Positions 25,404 through 34,298 of a DNA stretch of 64,000 nt are shown here, piece by piece. The position numbers and the translations under genes are program-made. The stretch's first letter is position 1; each line of letters starts with the position of its first letter. The notes beneath the pieces were generated by a model. The model made no database searches, was not told the DNA's origin, and saw nothing but the letters and a program-made list of their open reading frames with translations. The stretch is from a bacterium (lineage in GTDB: Bacteria > Zhuqueibacterota > Zhuqueibacteria > Residuimicrobiales > Residuimicrobiaceae). The DNA lies in the NCBI GenBank assembly GCA_029565685.1, contig JAKQNR010000022.1:62001-126000 (forward strand). Direction: 5' to 3'.

Positions 25404-26714
25404 ATGGCATCGGGCCAGGCCGCACGTTCACCATGGTCGTTTATCCCCACGCTCTACTTCGCTCAAGGCATCCCCTACGTTCTCGTCAACACGGTCTCTG
25501 TAATCATGTATAAAAAAATGGGCGTCTCTAATCAGGTGATCGGCCTCACCAGCATCCTCTATCTGCCCTGGGTGATCAAAATGCTGTGGGGACCCTTTGT
25601 CGATTCCTATTCCACCAAACGGAACTGGATTCTCATTACGCAAATCTCGTTGTCGTTCCTGTTTCTGTTCATCGCCTTGTCCACCAACCTGTCCGCCTTT
25701 CTTCTCCTCACCCTGGCGATATTCATTCTGGTGGCGTTTACCTCCGCCACTCACGACATCGCTGCTGATGGTTTTTATATGCTGGCGCTGGATCAGAAAC
25801 AGCAGGCGTTCTTTGTCGGCATCCGATCCACCTTTTTCCGCTTGGCCATGATCTTTGGTTCCGGCGTGCTGGTGATGCTCGCCGGCCAGTTGGAGGCCTC
25901 CATGCCGATCGCCTCTACCTGGACCGTGGTTTTCATCGTCAGCAGCGGCCTCTTTCTGCTGGTCTTTTTCTATCATCGCTATATTCTGCCCTATCCAGCC
26001 GAAGATCGTCCGGAACGCAAGAAAGAGGAGCAGTTGAACTTTTTGCAGATCTTTGCCGATTATTTTAAGCAGCCGAAAATCATCGCCATCGTCTCGTTTA
26101 TTTTAATCTACCGGGTCGGCGAAGCGATTTTGCTCAAGATGGCCGCACCGTTTCTGCTGGACGATCCGAGTCAGGGGGGACTGGGACTTCCTACTACCAC
26201 GGTGGGTTTTATCTATGGGACTGTCGGCGTCCTGGGGCTGACAATAGGCGGCATTCTCGGCGGATGGGTCATCGCCCGGCTCGGTCTGCGCCGTTGCATC
26301 TGGCCCATGGCCCTGTGCCTCAACCTTCCCAATGCGGTCTATATCTATATGGCGTACGCCCGGCCGTCGGTGGCTGTGGTCGGCGCGCTCGTAGGCCTGG
26401 AACAGTTCGCCTATGGCCTTGGCTTCACTTCCATGATGGTGTTCATGATGTATGTTTCCCGAGGCCCTTACAAGACATCCCATTTCGCCATTTCCACCGG
26501 CTTCATGGCCCTAGGCATGATGCTCCCGGGTTTCCTCAGCGGCTATTTGCAGGCTTGGCTGGGCTATCTCAACTTCTTTATCCTGGTGATCTGCTTGACG
26601 CTTCCCTCTCTGGCGGTCATTTTCTTTATCCCCCTGCAATCGCCAGCTTCAGGCGGCGAGGAAACGGCTGTCGTTCAACCCACTCAGGCCCGGGACGGCA
26701 AGGCGGCACGATGA
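25404..26714 (+). CDS. AmpG-like MFS permease
   Basis: 436-residue inner-membrane transporter with about 12 helices. N-terminal YFAQGIPYVLVNTVSVIMYKK and LPWVIKMLWGPFVDSYSTKRNW resemble the AmpG/PAT family (muropeptide permease, acetyl-CoA transporter) more than other MFS groups; ATHDIAADGFYMLAL is also AmpG-like. AAGGAG precedes ATG. The stop overlaps the start of a NamZ-type exo-muramidase (ATGA), strongly suggesting uptake of MurNAc-containing products. Substrate is inferred from context. Confidence 0.85.
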   Translation: MASGQAARSPWSFIPTLYFAQGIPYVLVNTVSVIMYKKMGVSNQVIGLTSILYLPWVIKMLWGPFVDSYSTKRNWILITQISLSFLFLFIALSTNLSAFLLLTLAIFILVAFTSATHDIAADGFYMLALDQKQQAFFVGIRSTFFRLAMIFGSGVLVMLAGQLEASMPIASTWTVVFIVSSGLFLLVFFYHRYILPYPAEDRPERKKEEQLNFLQIFADYFKQPKIIAIVSFILIYRVGEAILLKMAAPFLLDDPSQGGLGLPTTTVGFIYGTVGVLGLTIGGILGGWVIARLGLRRCIWPMALCLNLPNAVYIYMAYARPSVAVVGALVGLEQFAYGLGFTSMMVFMMYVSRGPYKTSHFAISTGFMALGMMLPGFLSGYLQAWLGYLNFFILVICLTLPSLAVIFFIPLQSPASGGEETAVVQPTQARDGKAAR

Positions 26715-27913
26715 CCAGAGCCGGACTATTATTACTGATCTGCTCCACACTCTGGTCGCAGACCGGGAAAATTCAGCTGGGAGTCGACGTGTTGCTGTCT
26801 GAGCAGTTGGATCTACTGCAAGGAAAACGCGTAGGCCTGATCACCAATCAGACCGGCCTGACATCCAGCCGAGTCAGCACTGTGGACGCTTTGTTCGCCG
26901 TGTCCAAGCTCACGGCTCTGTTCGGGCCTGAACACGGCGTGCGCGGAGAGGAAGCCGGCGGCAAAAGCATACCGGGTTCTGTGGACGCCAAGACCGGCGT
27001 GCCGGTGCACAGTCTGTACGGCAAGACGTACAAGCCCACTCCTGCCATGCTCTCCCAGGTCGATGTGCTGGTCTATGACATTCAGGACATCGGCTCACGC
27101 GCCTACACCTATATCTACACCATGGCTCTGAGCATGGAAGCAGCCCGAGAGCGGGGCATTCCCTTTATCGTCCTAGACCGTCCTAATCCTCTGGGAGGAG
27201 AACGAGTGGAAGGTCCGGTGTTGGACCCGGCTTTTAAATCCTTTATCGGCCTTTACCCCATTCCCTATCTCTATGGAATGACCGTCGGAGAATTGGCGCT
27301 GTATTTCAACTATGAATGCGGCATCGATGCCCAGCTGATTGTAGTACCGATGAAAGGATGGCGACGCTGCATGACGTTCAGCGATACCGGCATGTTATGG
27401 ATTCCTACTTCACCGCACATTCCCCACGCACAGACGCCATTGTATTGCGCCGCCGTCGGCTGCATCGGCGAACTGGGCACGGTCAGCGAAGGGGTTGGAT
27501 GGCCTGCTCCCTTTGAACTGATCGGCGCACCGTGGATGGACGGCCGGCGACTGGCGGATGAGTTGAACAGCCGTAACCTCGCCGGAGTTTTTTTTCGTCC
27601 GGTACAGTACCGGCCCTTTTACCACTCTTTCAAGGAGCAGCTGATACAGGGCGTACAGCTGCATATTTTGGACATCCAGACGTTTCAACCCATGGCTACG
27701 CAGGTGCATCTACTCGATGCGGTCCATCGCTTGTTTCCAGAGAACGATCTTTTCGCCACCGACCGGATCAGCAGCTTCGACCGGGCCATGGGCACCGATC
27801 AGGTGAGCCTGCAGATCAAACAGGGAAAATCGCCAAAGGACATAATCGCGTCATGGCAGCAAGATATTGTTATTTATAAGCAAAAAAGAGAGCGTTTTCT
27901 TCTCTACCGTTGA
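26711..27913 (+). CDS. NamZ-type exo-beta-N-acetylmuramidase (DUF1343, GH171)
   Basis: 400 residues with a signal peptide (AGLLLLICSTLWSQTG), so probably periplasmic or exported. NamZ enzymes release MurNAc from the non-reducing ends of peptidoglycan fragments. Family blocks visible: GVDVLLSEQLDLLQGKRVGLITNQTG, LFGPEHGVRGEEAGG, VLVYDIQDIGSRAYTYIYTM (listed in shortened form), LDRPNPLGG and EGVGWPAPFELIGAPW. The ATG overlaps the permease stop; the frame is open further upstream, but that part is a shadow of the permease. The pair forms a plausible cell-wall recycling unit. Confidence 0.9.
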   Translation: MTRAGLLLLICSTLWSQTGKIQLGVDVLLSEQLDLLQGKRVGLITNQTGLTSSRVSTVDALFAVSKLTALFGPEHGVRGEEAGGKSIPGSVDAKTGVPVHSLYGKTYKPTPAMLSQVDVLVYDIQDIGSRAYTYIYTMALSMEAARERGIPFIVLDRPNPLGGERVEGPVLDPAFKSFIGLYPIPYLYGMTVGELALYFNYECGIDAQLIVVPMKGWRRCMTFSDTGMLWIPTSPHIPHAQTPLYCAAVGCIGELGTVSEGVGWPAPFELIGAPWMDGRRLADELNSRNLAGVFFRPVQYRPFYHSFKEQLIQGVQLHILDIQTFQPMATQVHLLDAVHRLFPENDLFATDRISSFDRAMGTDQVSLQIKQGKSPKDIIASWQQDIVIYKQKRERFLLYR

Positions 27914-28137
27914 GGGGATCCGCCCGGATTCCTTGTAGGCTGCGATCGCGCCCGCCTGAAATAAAAAAAATGTTTTACCTGTCAATAAAAATTGTTATAT
28001 TTATTCAAGTAAGCTATTGCATTACTTGGCTTTTTGCCAGCCGGCGCTGCTGCGGCTGACAAAACCTTCAAGCGACAATAGCTTTTTTTATAATCCAAGC
28101 TCAGAATTGTTGGGTTTTTTCTGGAAGGGATAGTGTT

Positions 28138-29892
28138 TTGCTCAAGCAACTCATTCACAAAGGGATACTGATTCCTGATCCGCCGCAGTACCGCGGCCTG
28201 CGAATCTCGTTCCGAGGCCAGGAGGTTACCCTCGATGCCAAACAGGAGGAGATGGCGTTGGCCTGGGTGAAGAAACTGGGGACCCCCTATGTTGAGGACT
28301 CTGTTTTTGAGAAAAACTTTTTTGCCGATTTCAGCGTTGCCCTTTCCGTAGAGCCTGCCCTAAAAGCCGCAGAGGTGGATTTCAAGGCGGTGCAGGCGGT
28401 GGTCGATGCGGAACGGGCTGCTAAGGAAAAAATGACGCCGGAGGAGAAAAAAGAGCTGGCAGCGTGGCGCAAAGCCAAGCGTGAGGAGCTGAAGGAGCAG
28501 TACGGCTATGCCATCGCAGACGGCGAGCGCATCGAGCTGGCCAACTATATTGTTGAACCCAGCGGCATCTTTATGGGCCGCGGCAAGCATCCATTACGGG
28601 GAAGGTGGAAGGAGGGGGCGAGCCAAAGCGACATCACTCTGAACCTCAGCCCGGATGCAGAAAAGCCGGAAGGCGAATGGGCCGCCGTTGTATGGCAGCC
28701 GGAAAGCCTGTGGGTGGCCAAATGGGAGGACAAGCTCACCAAAAAGCTCAAGTACATCTGGCTGCACGACACGGCGCCCATCAAACAGGAGCGGGAAGCG
28801 CAGAAATTCGACAAGGCCATTGAACTGGCTGCTCGGATCGACGAGGTCCGCAGCTATATCGTCAGCAACATGTCGCATGCGGATTTCAAACGCCGCAAAG
28901 TGGCTACCGCCTGTTATCTGATCGATGCCCTGTGCCTGCGTGTGGGCGATGAGAAGGATGAGGATGAAGCGGATACGGTCGGCGCCACCACGTTGCGGCC
29001 GGAGCACGTCAAACTGCATGAGGACGGCGTGGCCGAGTTTCGTTTTCTGGGCAAGGACAGCGTGCTGTGGCATAAAAAACTGCCGCTCTCCGAGTTGGCG
29101 CAGGAGCGGATGAAGGAATTGCTCAAGCATGCGCGGCCTTCGAACTCGGAAAATACAGCGGCTTCAAATAAGCCGCAGTTGTTTCCGGACATCAGCAGCC
29201 GCGATGTGAACGCCTTTCTTTCCGAAAAGCTGACCGGTTTGTCCGCCAAGGTGTTTCGTACTTTTCATGCCTCCACCGCGGTGCAAAAAAGTTTGGATCG
29301 ATCCGGCGTGATTCGCACCGATCCAGAGTATAAAAAATGGGAAGCCACGGTGCGCGCCAACATGGAGGCCGCCATCCTCTGCAATCACACGAAAAAAGCG
29401 GCGCCGAATTGGGACAAGCGGAAGGAGGCCTTTCGCGTTCGTGAGCAGACGCTGCAGTCCCAGTTAAAGACCGTCGCGGAAAAAATCAAACTCGAGTCAG
29501 ACAAGATTCCGCGCCTGCGCGCCGAGATGAAACAAAAGCGCGAGCAGGCTAAAAAGCGTGAGTTTAAAAATAAAGTCAAGGCCGTTTATGAGAAAAAGAT
29601 TCAGGGGGTGGAGGCCGCGATCGCCAAACTCACGCTCAGAGAGGAAAAATTGCGCATGGCGCTCGGCAAGCTCAAGGCCACAATCGCCATCGCCAGCAAG
29701 AACAGAACCTGGAACCTCGGCACCAGCCAGAAATCCTACATCGATCCCCGGGTCTATTACAACTGGGGGCGTCAAGTGGACTATGATGTGATCGGGAAAT
29801 ATTATTCCGCCACCCTGCGGAGAAAATTTATGTGGGTCAAGGCGGGCGAAGCGGCGGAAGCGGACGCCGAAACGGAGTCAGCCGAAAAATGA
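28138..29892 (+). CDS. Eukaryote-type DNA topoisomerase IB
   Basis: 584-residue protein that relaxes supercoils through a 3'-phosphotyrosyl intermediate. It aligns along its length with the core, coiled-coil linker and C-terminal domains of eukaryotic TOP1; only the long charged eukaryotic N-terminus is missing. Active-site residues are all present: R268 (LCLRVGDEKDEDEADTVG), K306 (FLGKDS), R374 (KVFRTFHAS), H417 (LCNHTKKAAP) and Y534 (GTSQKSYIDPR). Residues about 432-515 form the charged linker. The start is TTG with GGAAGGGA upstream. Most bacterial type IB enzymes are the much shorter poxvirus-like form, so this is unusual. A strong terminator follows. Confidence 0.92.
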   Translation: MLKQLIHKGILIPDPPQYRGLRISFRGQEVTLDAKQEEMALAWVKKLGTPYVEDSVFEKNFFADFSVALSVEPALKAAEVDFKAVQAVVDAERAAKEKMTPEEKKELAAWRKAKREELKEQYGYAIADGERIELANYIVEPSGIFMGRGKHPLRGRWKEGASQSDITLNLSPDAEKPEGEWAAVVWQPESLWVAKWEDKLTKKLKYIWLHDTAPIKQEREAQKFDKAIELAARIDEVRSYIVSNMSHADFKRRKVATACYLIDALCLRVGDEKDEDEADTVGATTLRPEHVKLHEDGVAEFRFLGKDSVLWHKKLPLSELAQERMKELLKHARPSNSENTAASNKPQLFPDISSRDVNAFLSEKLTGLSAKVFRTFHASTAVQKSLDRSGVIRTDPEYKKWEATVRANMEAAILCNHTKKAAPNWDKRKEAFRVREQTLQSQLKTVAEKIKLESDKIPRLRAEMKQKREQAKKREFKNKVKAVYEKKIQGVEAAIAKLTLREEKLRMALGKLKATIAIASKNRTWNLGTSQKSYIDPRVYYNWGRQVDYDVIGKYYSATLRRKFMWVKAGEAAEADAETESAEK

Positions 29893-29894
29893 AC

Positions 29895-29927
29895 AAAGCC
29901 CTGTTGAGAGGATCAACAGGGCTTTTT
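29895..29927. terminator. Strong (possibly bidirectional) terminator
   Basis: AAAGCCCTGTTGA (29895-29907), GAGGA loop, TCAACAGGGCTTT (29913-29925) then TT. A-run on the left and T-run on the right, located between convergent genes. Confidence 0.92.
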
Positions 29928-29930
29928 CAG

Positions 29931-30179
29931 TTAAGCATCCGCCAGCCGACGGAAAGCCGAACAGCTGCTCCGCACCTGATGGCCGCATTGGGCCCAGTGG
30001 GCGCAGCGTCGGCACTGAGACCGGTCCCAAAGGCAACGAAAGCCCTGGGCGTACAACTGGATCCACTCCATAATGAACTCTGAACCCGGATCGCGTTGCA
30101 GGCCGATGCCGGCGCAGTATTTTTCAATTTCAATTTTTCTCACCTGCACCTGCATGTAGCGGGTATGATCGTCTTCCAT
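29931..30179 (-). CDS. Small Cys-rich protein, unknown
   Basis: 82 residues with six Cys (22, 49, 56, 59, 65, 73); C56-x2-C59-x5-C65 and C73 could bind zinc. The N-terminal half is a charged helix followed by EFIMEWIQLYAQGFRCLW. Ends exactly at the shared terminator, convergent to the topoisomerase gene, which supports it as a real gene. No recognised family. A competing open frame in another register lacks these features. Confidence 0.6.
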   Translation of the reverse strand: MEDDHTRYMQVQVRKIEIEKYCAGIGLQRDPGSEFIMEWIQLYAQGFRCLWDRSQCRRCAHWAQCGHQVRSSCSAFRRLADA

Positions 30180-30541
30180 ACCTATTGCGCATCCTCCACA
30201 AAAATCAATCGTCTAAATATTAACGAATTTCTTTTAATAAACCAAAATAAAAATCAAAAAGCATGGTTTGAGTGCCGCGTCGACCTGAATGCAGTTCAAG
30301 GTCAGCGGCCGGTTGAAGCAGGTTCAGTGGACCTCCTCACGGCTCTGGCTGATGAACGGTTTTACTGGTTTCTGGGTCGCCGCCGCGTGACGCATCAGCC
30401 GCAAGAGCATAATGTCCCCTTGTTGCTTTTTGCTTGCATGTAGGATTCGCGAATGGTAAATTCTCGGCGTGGAAAGTGCCGCAGGTGATTGGGAATACGA
30501 ACCGCATGTCCATCTGACCGTATATCTTCGGAGGTTTCACT
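30180..30541. other. Intergenic region before the second glycan cluster
   Basis: No convincing gene. The part 30205-30265 is AT-rich and probably carries the promoters for the divergent small Cys-rich gene and/or the GH43-like gene; no consensus -35/-10 pair stands out. TCGGAGG lies just before the next start. Confidence 0.5.
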
Positions 30542-31513
30542 ATGGCCGCATTCGCTGCGCAGGGGATGAAGATTGCTGGCTTGGCAGCCTGGCTGGCCGT
30601 TGTCCCTGCAACGGCCGCAGACCTGCCGCCGCGGCCGGTTCTGGCCAAATTGCCCTTTGCCTTTTCCCAAACCGGCCGAACGCCTATGGAGAACACGCCG
30701 GTTCTGTTTCAGTCCCGCCTGTTGATGGTGGCGAACTATCGTCCCGGCGGCGACCGGGCCAAGGGCAGCGACGCCTATCTCTATGTCGATGATCTGCGCA
30801 CCGGCGAACAGGTCGCCCAGTTCGGCCGCGGCCATTCCTTTGCCAGCGCCTGGGTGCAGGATTCGACGCTGCATGTGTTCGCCCTCGAGTTTACTGATTT
30901 CGGCCGGGTGATGAACTCGAACGGAATCACCCGCTTCTGGACCACGGATCTGACGAAGTGGCAACAGGAAAAGGTGCTGGCTGCGGAGAACAATGAACAT
31001 CTGTTCAATACATCGGTCTGCCGCGATGAGCAGGGCTATGTCATGGCCTACGAATCCGATCGCCCATTGCCGTTCTGTTTTAAATTCGCCCGTTCCCAGA
31101 ATCTGTCCCATTGGACGCGGGTGCCGAACATCGTTTTTACCGGCGTGCACCGCGAATACGCCGCCTGTCCTGTACTGCGCTATTTCTCGCCTTATTATTA
31201 CGTCATCTACCTCCATGCGCCGATAGCCGGCCACAACGGTTGGACCTCCTTTATGGCCCGATCACGAGATCTGCAGGACTGGGAGCTGAGTCCCTATAAT
31301 CCCATTCTCGAAGCCGGGCTTGGAGAAGGAAGCAACAACTCGGACGTGGATTTGATCGAGTATGAAGGCCGCACCTTTTTATATTACGCTACAGGCGATC
31401 AGGCTACCTGGAGTACGGTTCGGGTTGCGATGTACGACGGACCTATGGCTGATTTTTTCATTCAGCATTTTCCCCATTCCATCGCACCGGTCCGGGCGTG
31501 GGCCGGCCAATAG
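30542..31513 (+). CDS. Secreted GH43-like five-bladed beta-propeller
   Basis: 323 residues with a signal peptide (GLAAWLAVVPATAAD). Repeated Trp/Asp blade motifs (ITRFWTTDLTKWQQ, FARSQNLSHWTR, MARSRDLQDWELSPYNPIL) and NSDVDLIEYEGRTFLYYATGDQ are typical of GH43/GH117-like propellers that act on arabinose-, xylose- or galactose-type glycans. A catalytic triad cannot be assigned with certainty. GGAGG precedes ATG. It leads the glycan cluster of a GH95-like gene and an unknown secreted protein. Confidence 0.8.
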   Translation: MAAFAAQGMKIAGLAAWLAVVPATAADLPPRPVLAKLPFAFSQTGRTPMENTPVLFQSRLLMVANYRPGGDRAKGSDAYLYVDDLRTGEQVAQFGRGHSFASAWVQDSTLHVFALEFTDFGRVMNSNGITRFWTTDLTKWQQEKVLAAENNEHLFNTSVCRDEQGYVMAYESDRPLPFCFKFARSQNLSHWTRVPNIVFTGVHREYAACPVLRYFSPYYYVIYLHAPIAGHNGWTSFMARSRDLQDWELSPYNPILEAGLGEGSNNSDVDLIEYEGRTFLYYATGDQATWSTVRVAMYDGPMADFFIQHFPHSIAPVRAWAGQ

Positions 31514-31601
31514 CCGCAGGCCGCGACTCACCCGGCGCTCTCCTGGCGGCGCAGCGCATTCTTCTCGGCGCAACGGTTGTGAACTAACCATAGGATGAAT
31601 C

Positions 31602-34298
31602 ATGCATCATCGACCGTGGCTTTGCTCTTTGTCCTCATGCCTTCTGGTCCGCTTGGGGCTGATCGGGTTGATCTGCCTTCCGGCCGCAGAAGCATCGGCG
31701 CGCTCAGGGATTGCTTCCTTCCAGTCCGCTCCTGCGCCCACACCGTTCGATCCCAGAACCGCGACCTGGCAGATCAGCTGGCCGGGCCGCATCAGCCAAT
31801 ACGATCTGGTCTACGATTCGCCTCCTATCGATCCGTTTCAGGGCATGGCTATGGGCAACGGCGAGGTGGGGGTGCTGGTCTGGTGTGAAGAGTCCCGGAT
31901 CATCGCCGCGGTCAACCGTTGCGATCTTTGGGATGACGCACCCGGCGACCGGTTTCGCAACTGGTCCGAGAAGGAAGAGGATGTAAGCTCCACCCTTCGC
32001 CATGCCTGCCGTATCATCTTTGATTTTTCCTATCCTGTGTTCAACACCCTGTATCTATCCGGTTTTCAGGGCCGTCTGAGTCTGAGCGACGGCTCCATCA
32101 GCATGGAGGCGTCCGGTCCATTCGGCCGGGTTGGCTTTCAGGCGTTCGTCGATCGCTCCACCGGCCTGCTGCTGGGACGGCTGGAAAGCCGTTTCCATGA
32201 AGATGCGCCGGTTGCTGTCAGCGTCGAAAGGTTCGGCTCGCGCACTTTTTCGCATTGGTATAGTCAAATCAACCCTGATGCTGCTATCGGCCTGGACGGC
32301 ACCGAAAGCGGTGCTGGCGATCGTTCGCTCTTCGTTGTGCAGCAGCTGTCCTCCGGCTGTTTTGCGGCCGGCGTTGCGGTTTCGCCCGATCCTCCGGCAA
32401 CCATGGTCTGCCGCAAAGCGCATAGCCGCAAAGCGACCTGCGTTCTCAGCGGCAGCGCCGTCAAGGCGGCTGACTTTGCCTTTGCGGTGACCCCGCCGGT
32501 TGCCGACGATCCCCGCGTCGATCTCGATCGCTCTTTGCAAAAAGCTCGCGGCAAAGGCAAAAGCGAGTTTCTCAGCGAAAGCCAGCAGGAGTGGAAGCGC
32601 ATCTGGCTGCGATCTTTTATGGATTTCGGCGACGATTATCTCAACCGGCTCTGGCATTTGACCATGTACTATGCGGCTGCTTCTCAGGGAGGCGCCTACC
32701 CAGGCCGGTTCACCAACGGCCTGTGGACCTGGAATCGCGATATACAGCCGTGGAATTTTTATTTTCATTGGAACCAGCAGCAGCTTTACTGGCCCCTCAA
32801 CGCCGCCGGCCATCATGAACTGGTGACGCCTTACCTGCAGTATCGATTTGATTCCCTGCCCTTTGCGCAAAAGGATGCGCACGATTTTTTTCATGTGGAC
32901 GGTGCGTTTATTTCCGATGTCACGGATCGCCTGGGACGAAACTCCGATGCCGAACTGTCCAACCACACGCCGGTGGCCGAGATCGCATTGGATTTCTGGC
33001 GTCAGGTCCAGTACACTGGAGACGAAAGCCTGCTCAGAAATCAGGCGTTGCCGTTTATGATCGAAGCGGCGAAATTCTATGCCTCGCGGTTGAAGAAAGA
33101 AGAGGATGGTTTATATCACGCGACCGAAGGCACGGGATATGAGGGCTGGATCAAACTGCGCGACGGCCTTACGGAGCTGGTTTATGCACGCGCTCTGTTT
33201 CCGGCGGTGTTGTCGGCCTGCGAGGCTGCGGGCGTCAAACCGGCTGAAGCGGACCATTGGCGAAACATCGCCGATTCCTGTGCCGCTCTGCCGGTGCAAC
33301 CGGCCGGCGACGCGCTGGTCGCGCCCACGCCTTCAGGTTTCCAGTTGCTTCGCGGCGCTTATGCCGGCGCCCCTGCGGCGACCGATCAAATTTTTGCCGC
33401 CGGCTGGGGCATCAAAGAGAACCGCTGGCTCATGGTCTTTTATCCCCAGGAGGGCTCTGACAGCGGATTAAAACTGCTGGACGGCATTTTTCCCAGCGTG
33501 CCGTCTAGCCCGGTCTTTCCGTCCGGTTTGATCGGGTTGTCGCAAAAAGGCACTTCTCTCTTTGAGGTCATGTCCACCACCTGCCGGCTCTACAGCCCTG
33601 AGGCGACGGGATGGGATCCACAGCCCATCGTGCTGGCCCGATTGGGGCTGGCTGATGAGCTGCAGCAGGTTTTACAGCGTTTTCCAGCACGCTGGCAGAT
33701 CTATAGCAACGGCTGGGGCCACTGGGGTCTGGAGGGAGAGGTCAACAAAGATGCAGAGATGTTTTTTCGCACCAATCAGGTTCGCGTCATCGACACCACC
33801 ACGGCCAAAAAGAATGTAAAGGTCGCATTGCCTATGTGGCCGTTTCGCCATATGTCCATGGAGTCCATGTCTGTCCTGGCCACGGCCATGAACGAGGCGG
33901 CCCTGCAGAGCCATGACGGCGTGCTGCGGTTGGCGCCGGCTATTCCGGAGAACAGCAACGGCCGTTTCACTTTGCATGCCAGGGGCGGCATTGTGGTCTC
34001 TTTTGAAATCAGAAAGGGACGCATCACCTGGATTTGCCTGCGCAGCCTGTTAGGAAGGGCGTGCCGAATCGAGATGCCCTGGAAGGGCGTAGCGATTAGA
34101 AATCCGCGCGCTCGCAACACCCGGGTGGACAGCGGTGTGCAGTTGATCGCCACTCGGCCGGGCGAAATTCTTTTCTTTCTTCCAGAGGGGCAGGATTTAA
34201 AACAATGGACGGTTACGTCGGAAACCCCGCAACCGAACCAGCGCGTGATTAAACATGCTTCAGGCCGGGCGCAGCTTGGAGTGGAAAGGAGGTTCTAA
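31602..34298 (+). CDS. Secreted GH95-like glycosidase ((alpha/alpha)6 barrel)
   Basis: 898 residues with signal peptide (LVRLGLIGLICLPAAEASA). An N-terminal beta region (PIDPFQGMAMGNGEVGVLVW) precedes the alpha-barrel, with NGLWTWNRDIQPWNFYFHWN and QQLYWPLNAAGHHELVTPY, a layout seen in GH95 alpha-L-fucosidases/galactosidases and related DUF5703 proteins. The late MWPFRHMSMESMSVLATAMNEA matches their C-terminal segment. Exact activity is uncertain. Its stop overlaps the next start (TAATG), so the two are coupled. Confidence 0.78.
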   Translation: MHHRPWLCSLSSCLLVRLGLIGLICLPAAEASARSGIASFQSAPAPTPFDPRTATWQISWPGRISQYDLVYDSPPIDPFQGMAMGNGEVGVLVWCEESRIIAAVNRCDLWDDAPGDRFRNWSEKEEDVSSTLRHACRIIFDFSYPVFNTLYLSGFQGRLSLSDGSISMEASGPFGRVGFQAFVDRSTGLLLGRLESRFHEDAPVAVSVERFGSRTFSHWYSQINPDAAIGLDGTESGAGDRSLFVVQQLSSGCFAAGVAVSPDPPATMVCRKAHSRKATCVLSGSAVKAADFAFAVTPPVADDPRVDLDRSLQKARGKGKSEFLSESQQEWKRIWLRSFMDFGDDYLNRLWHLTMYYAAASQGGAYPGRFTNGLWTWNRDIQPWNFYFHWNQQQLYWPLNAAGHHELVTPYLQYRFDSLPFAQKDAHDFFHVDGAFISDVTDRLGRNSDAELSNHTPVAEIALDFWRQVQYTGDESLLRNQALPFMIEAAKFYASRLKKEEDGLYHATEGTGYEGWIKLRDGLTELVYARALFPAVLSACEAAGVKPAEADHWRNIADSCAALPVQPAGDALVAPTPSGFQLLRGAYAGAPAATDQIFAAGWGIKENRWLMVFYPQEGSDSGLKLLDGIFPSVPSSPVFPSGLIGLSQKGTSLFEVMSTTCRLYSPEATGWDPQPIVLARLGLADELQQVLQRFPARWQIYSNGWGHWGLEGEVNKDAEMFFRTNQVRVIDTTTAKKNVKVALPMWPFRHMSMESMSVLATAMNEAALQSHDGVLRLAPAIPENSNGRFTLHARGGIVVSFEIRKGRITWICLRSLLGRACRIEMPWKGVAIRNPRARNTRVDSGVQLIATRPGEILFFLPEGQDLKQWTVTSETPQPNQRVIKHASGRAQLGVERRF

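Noticed and set aside
26264..26710. Long N-terminal extension of the NamZ frame
   Set aside because: This part overlaps the permease gene in another frame; the signal peptide at ATG 26711 marks the true start.
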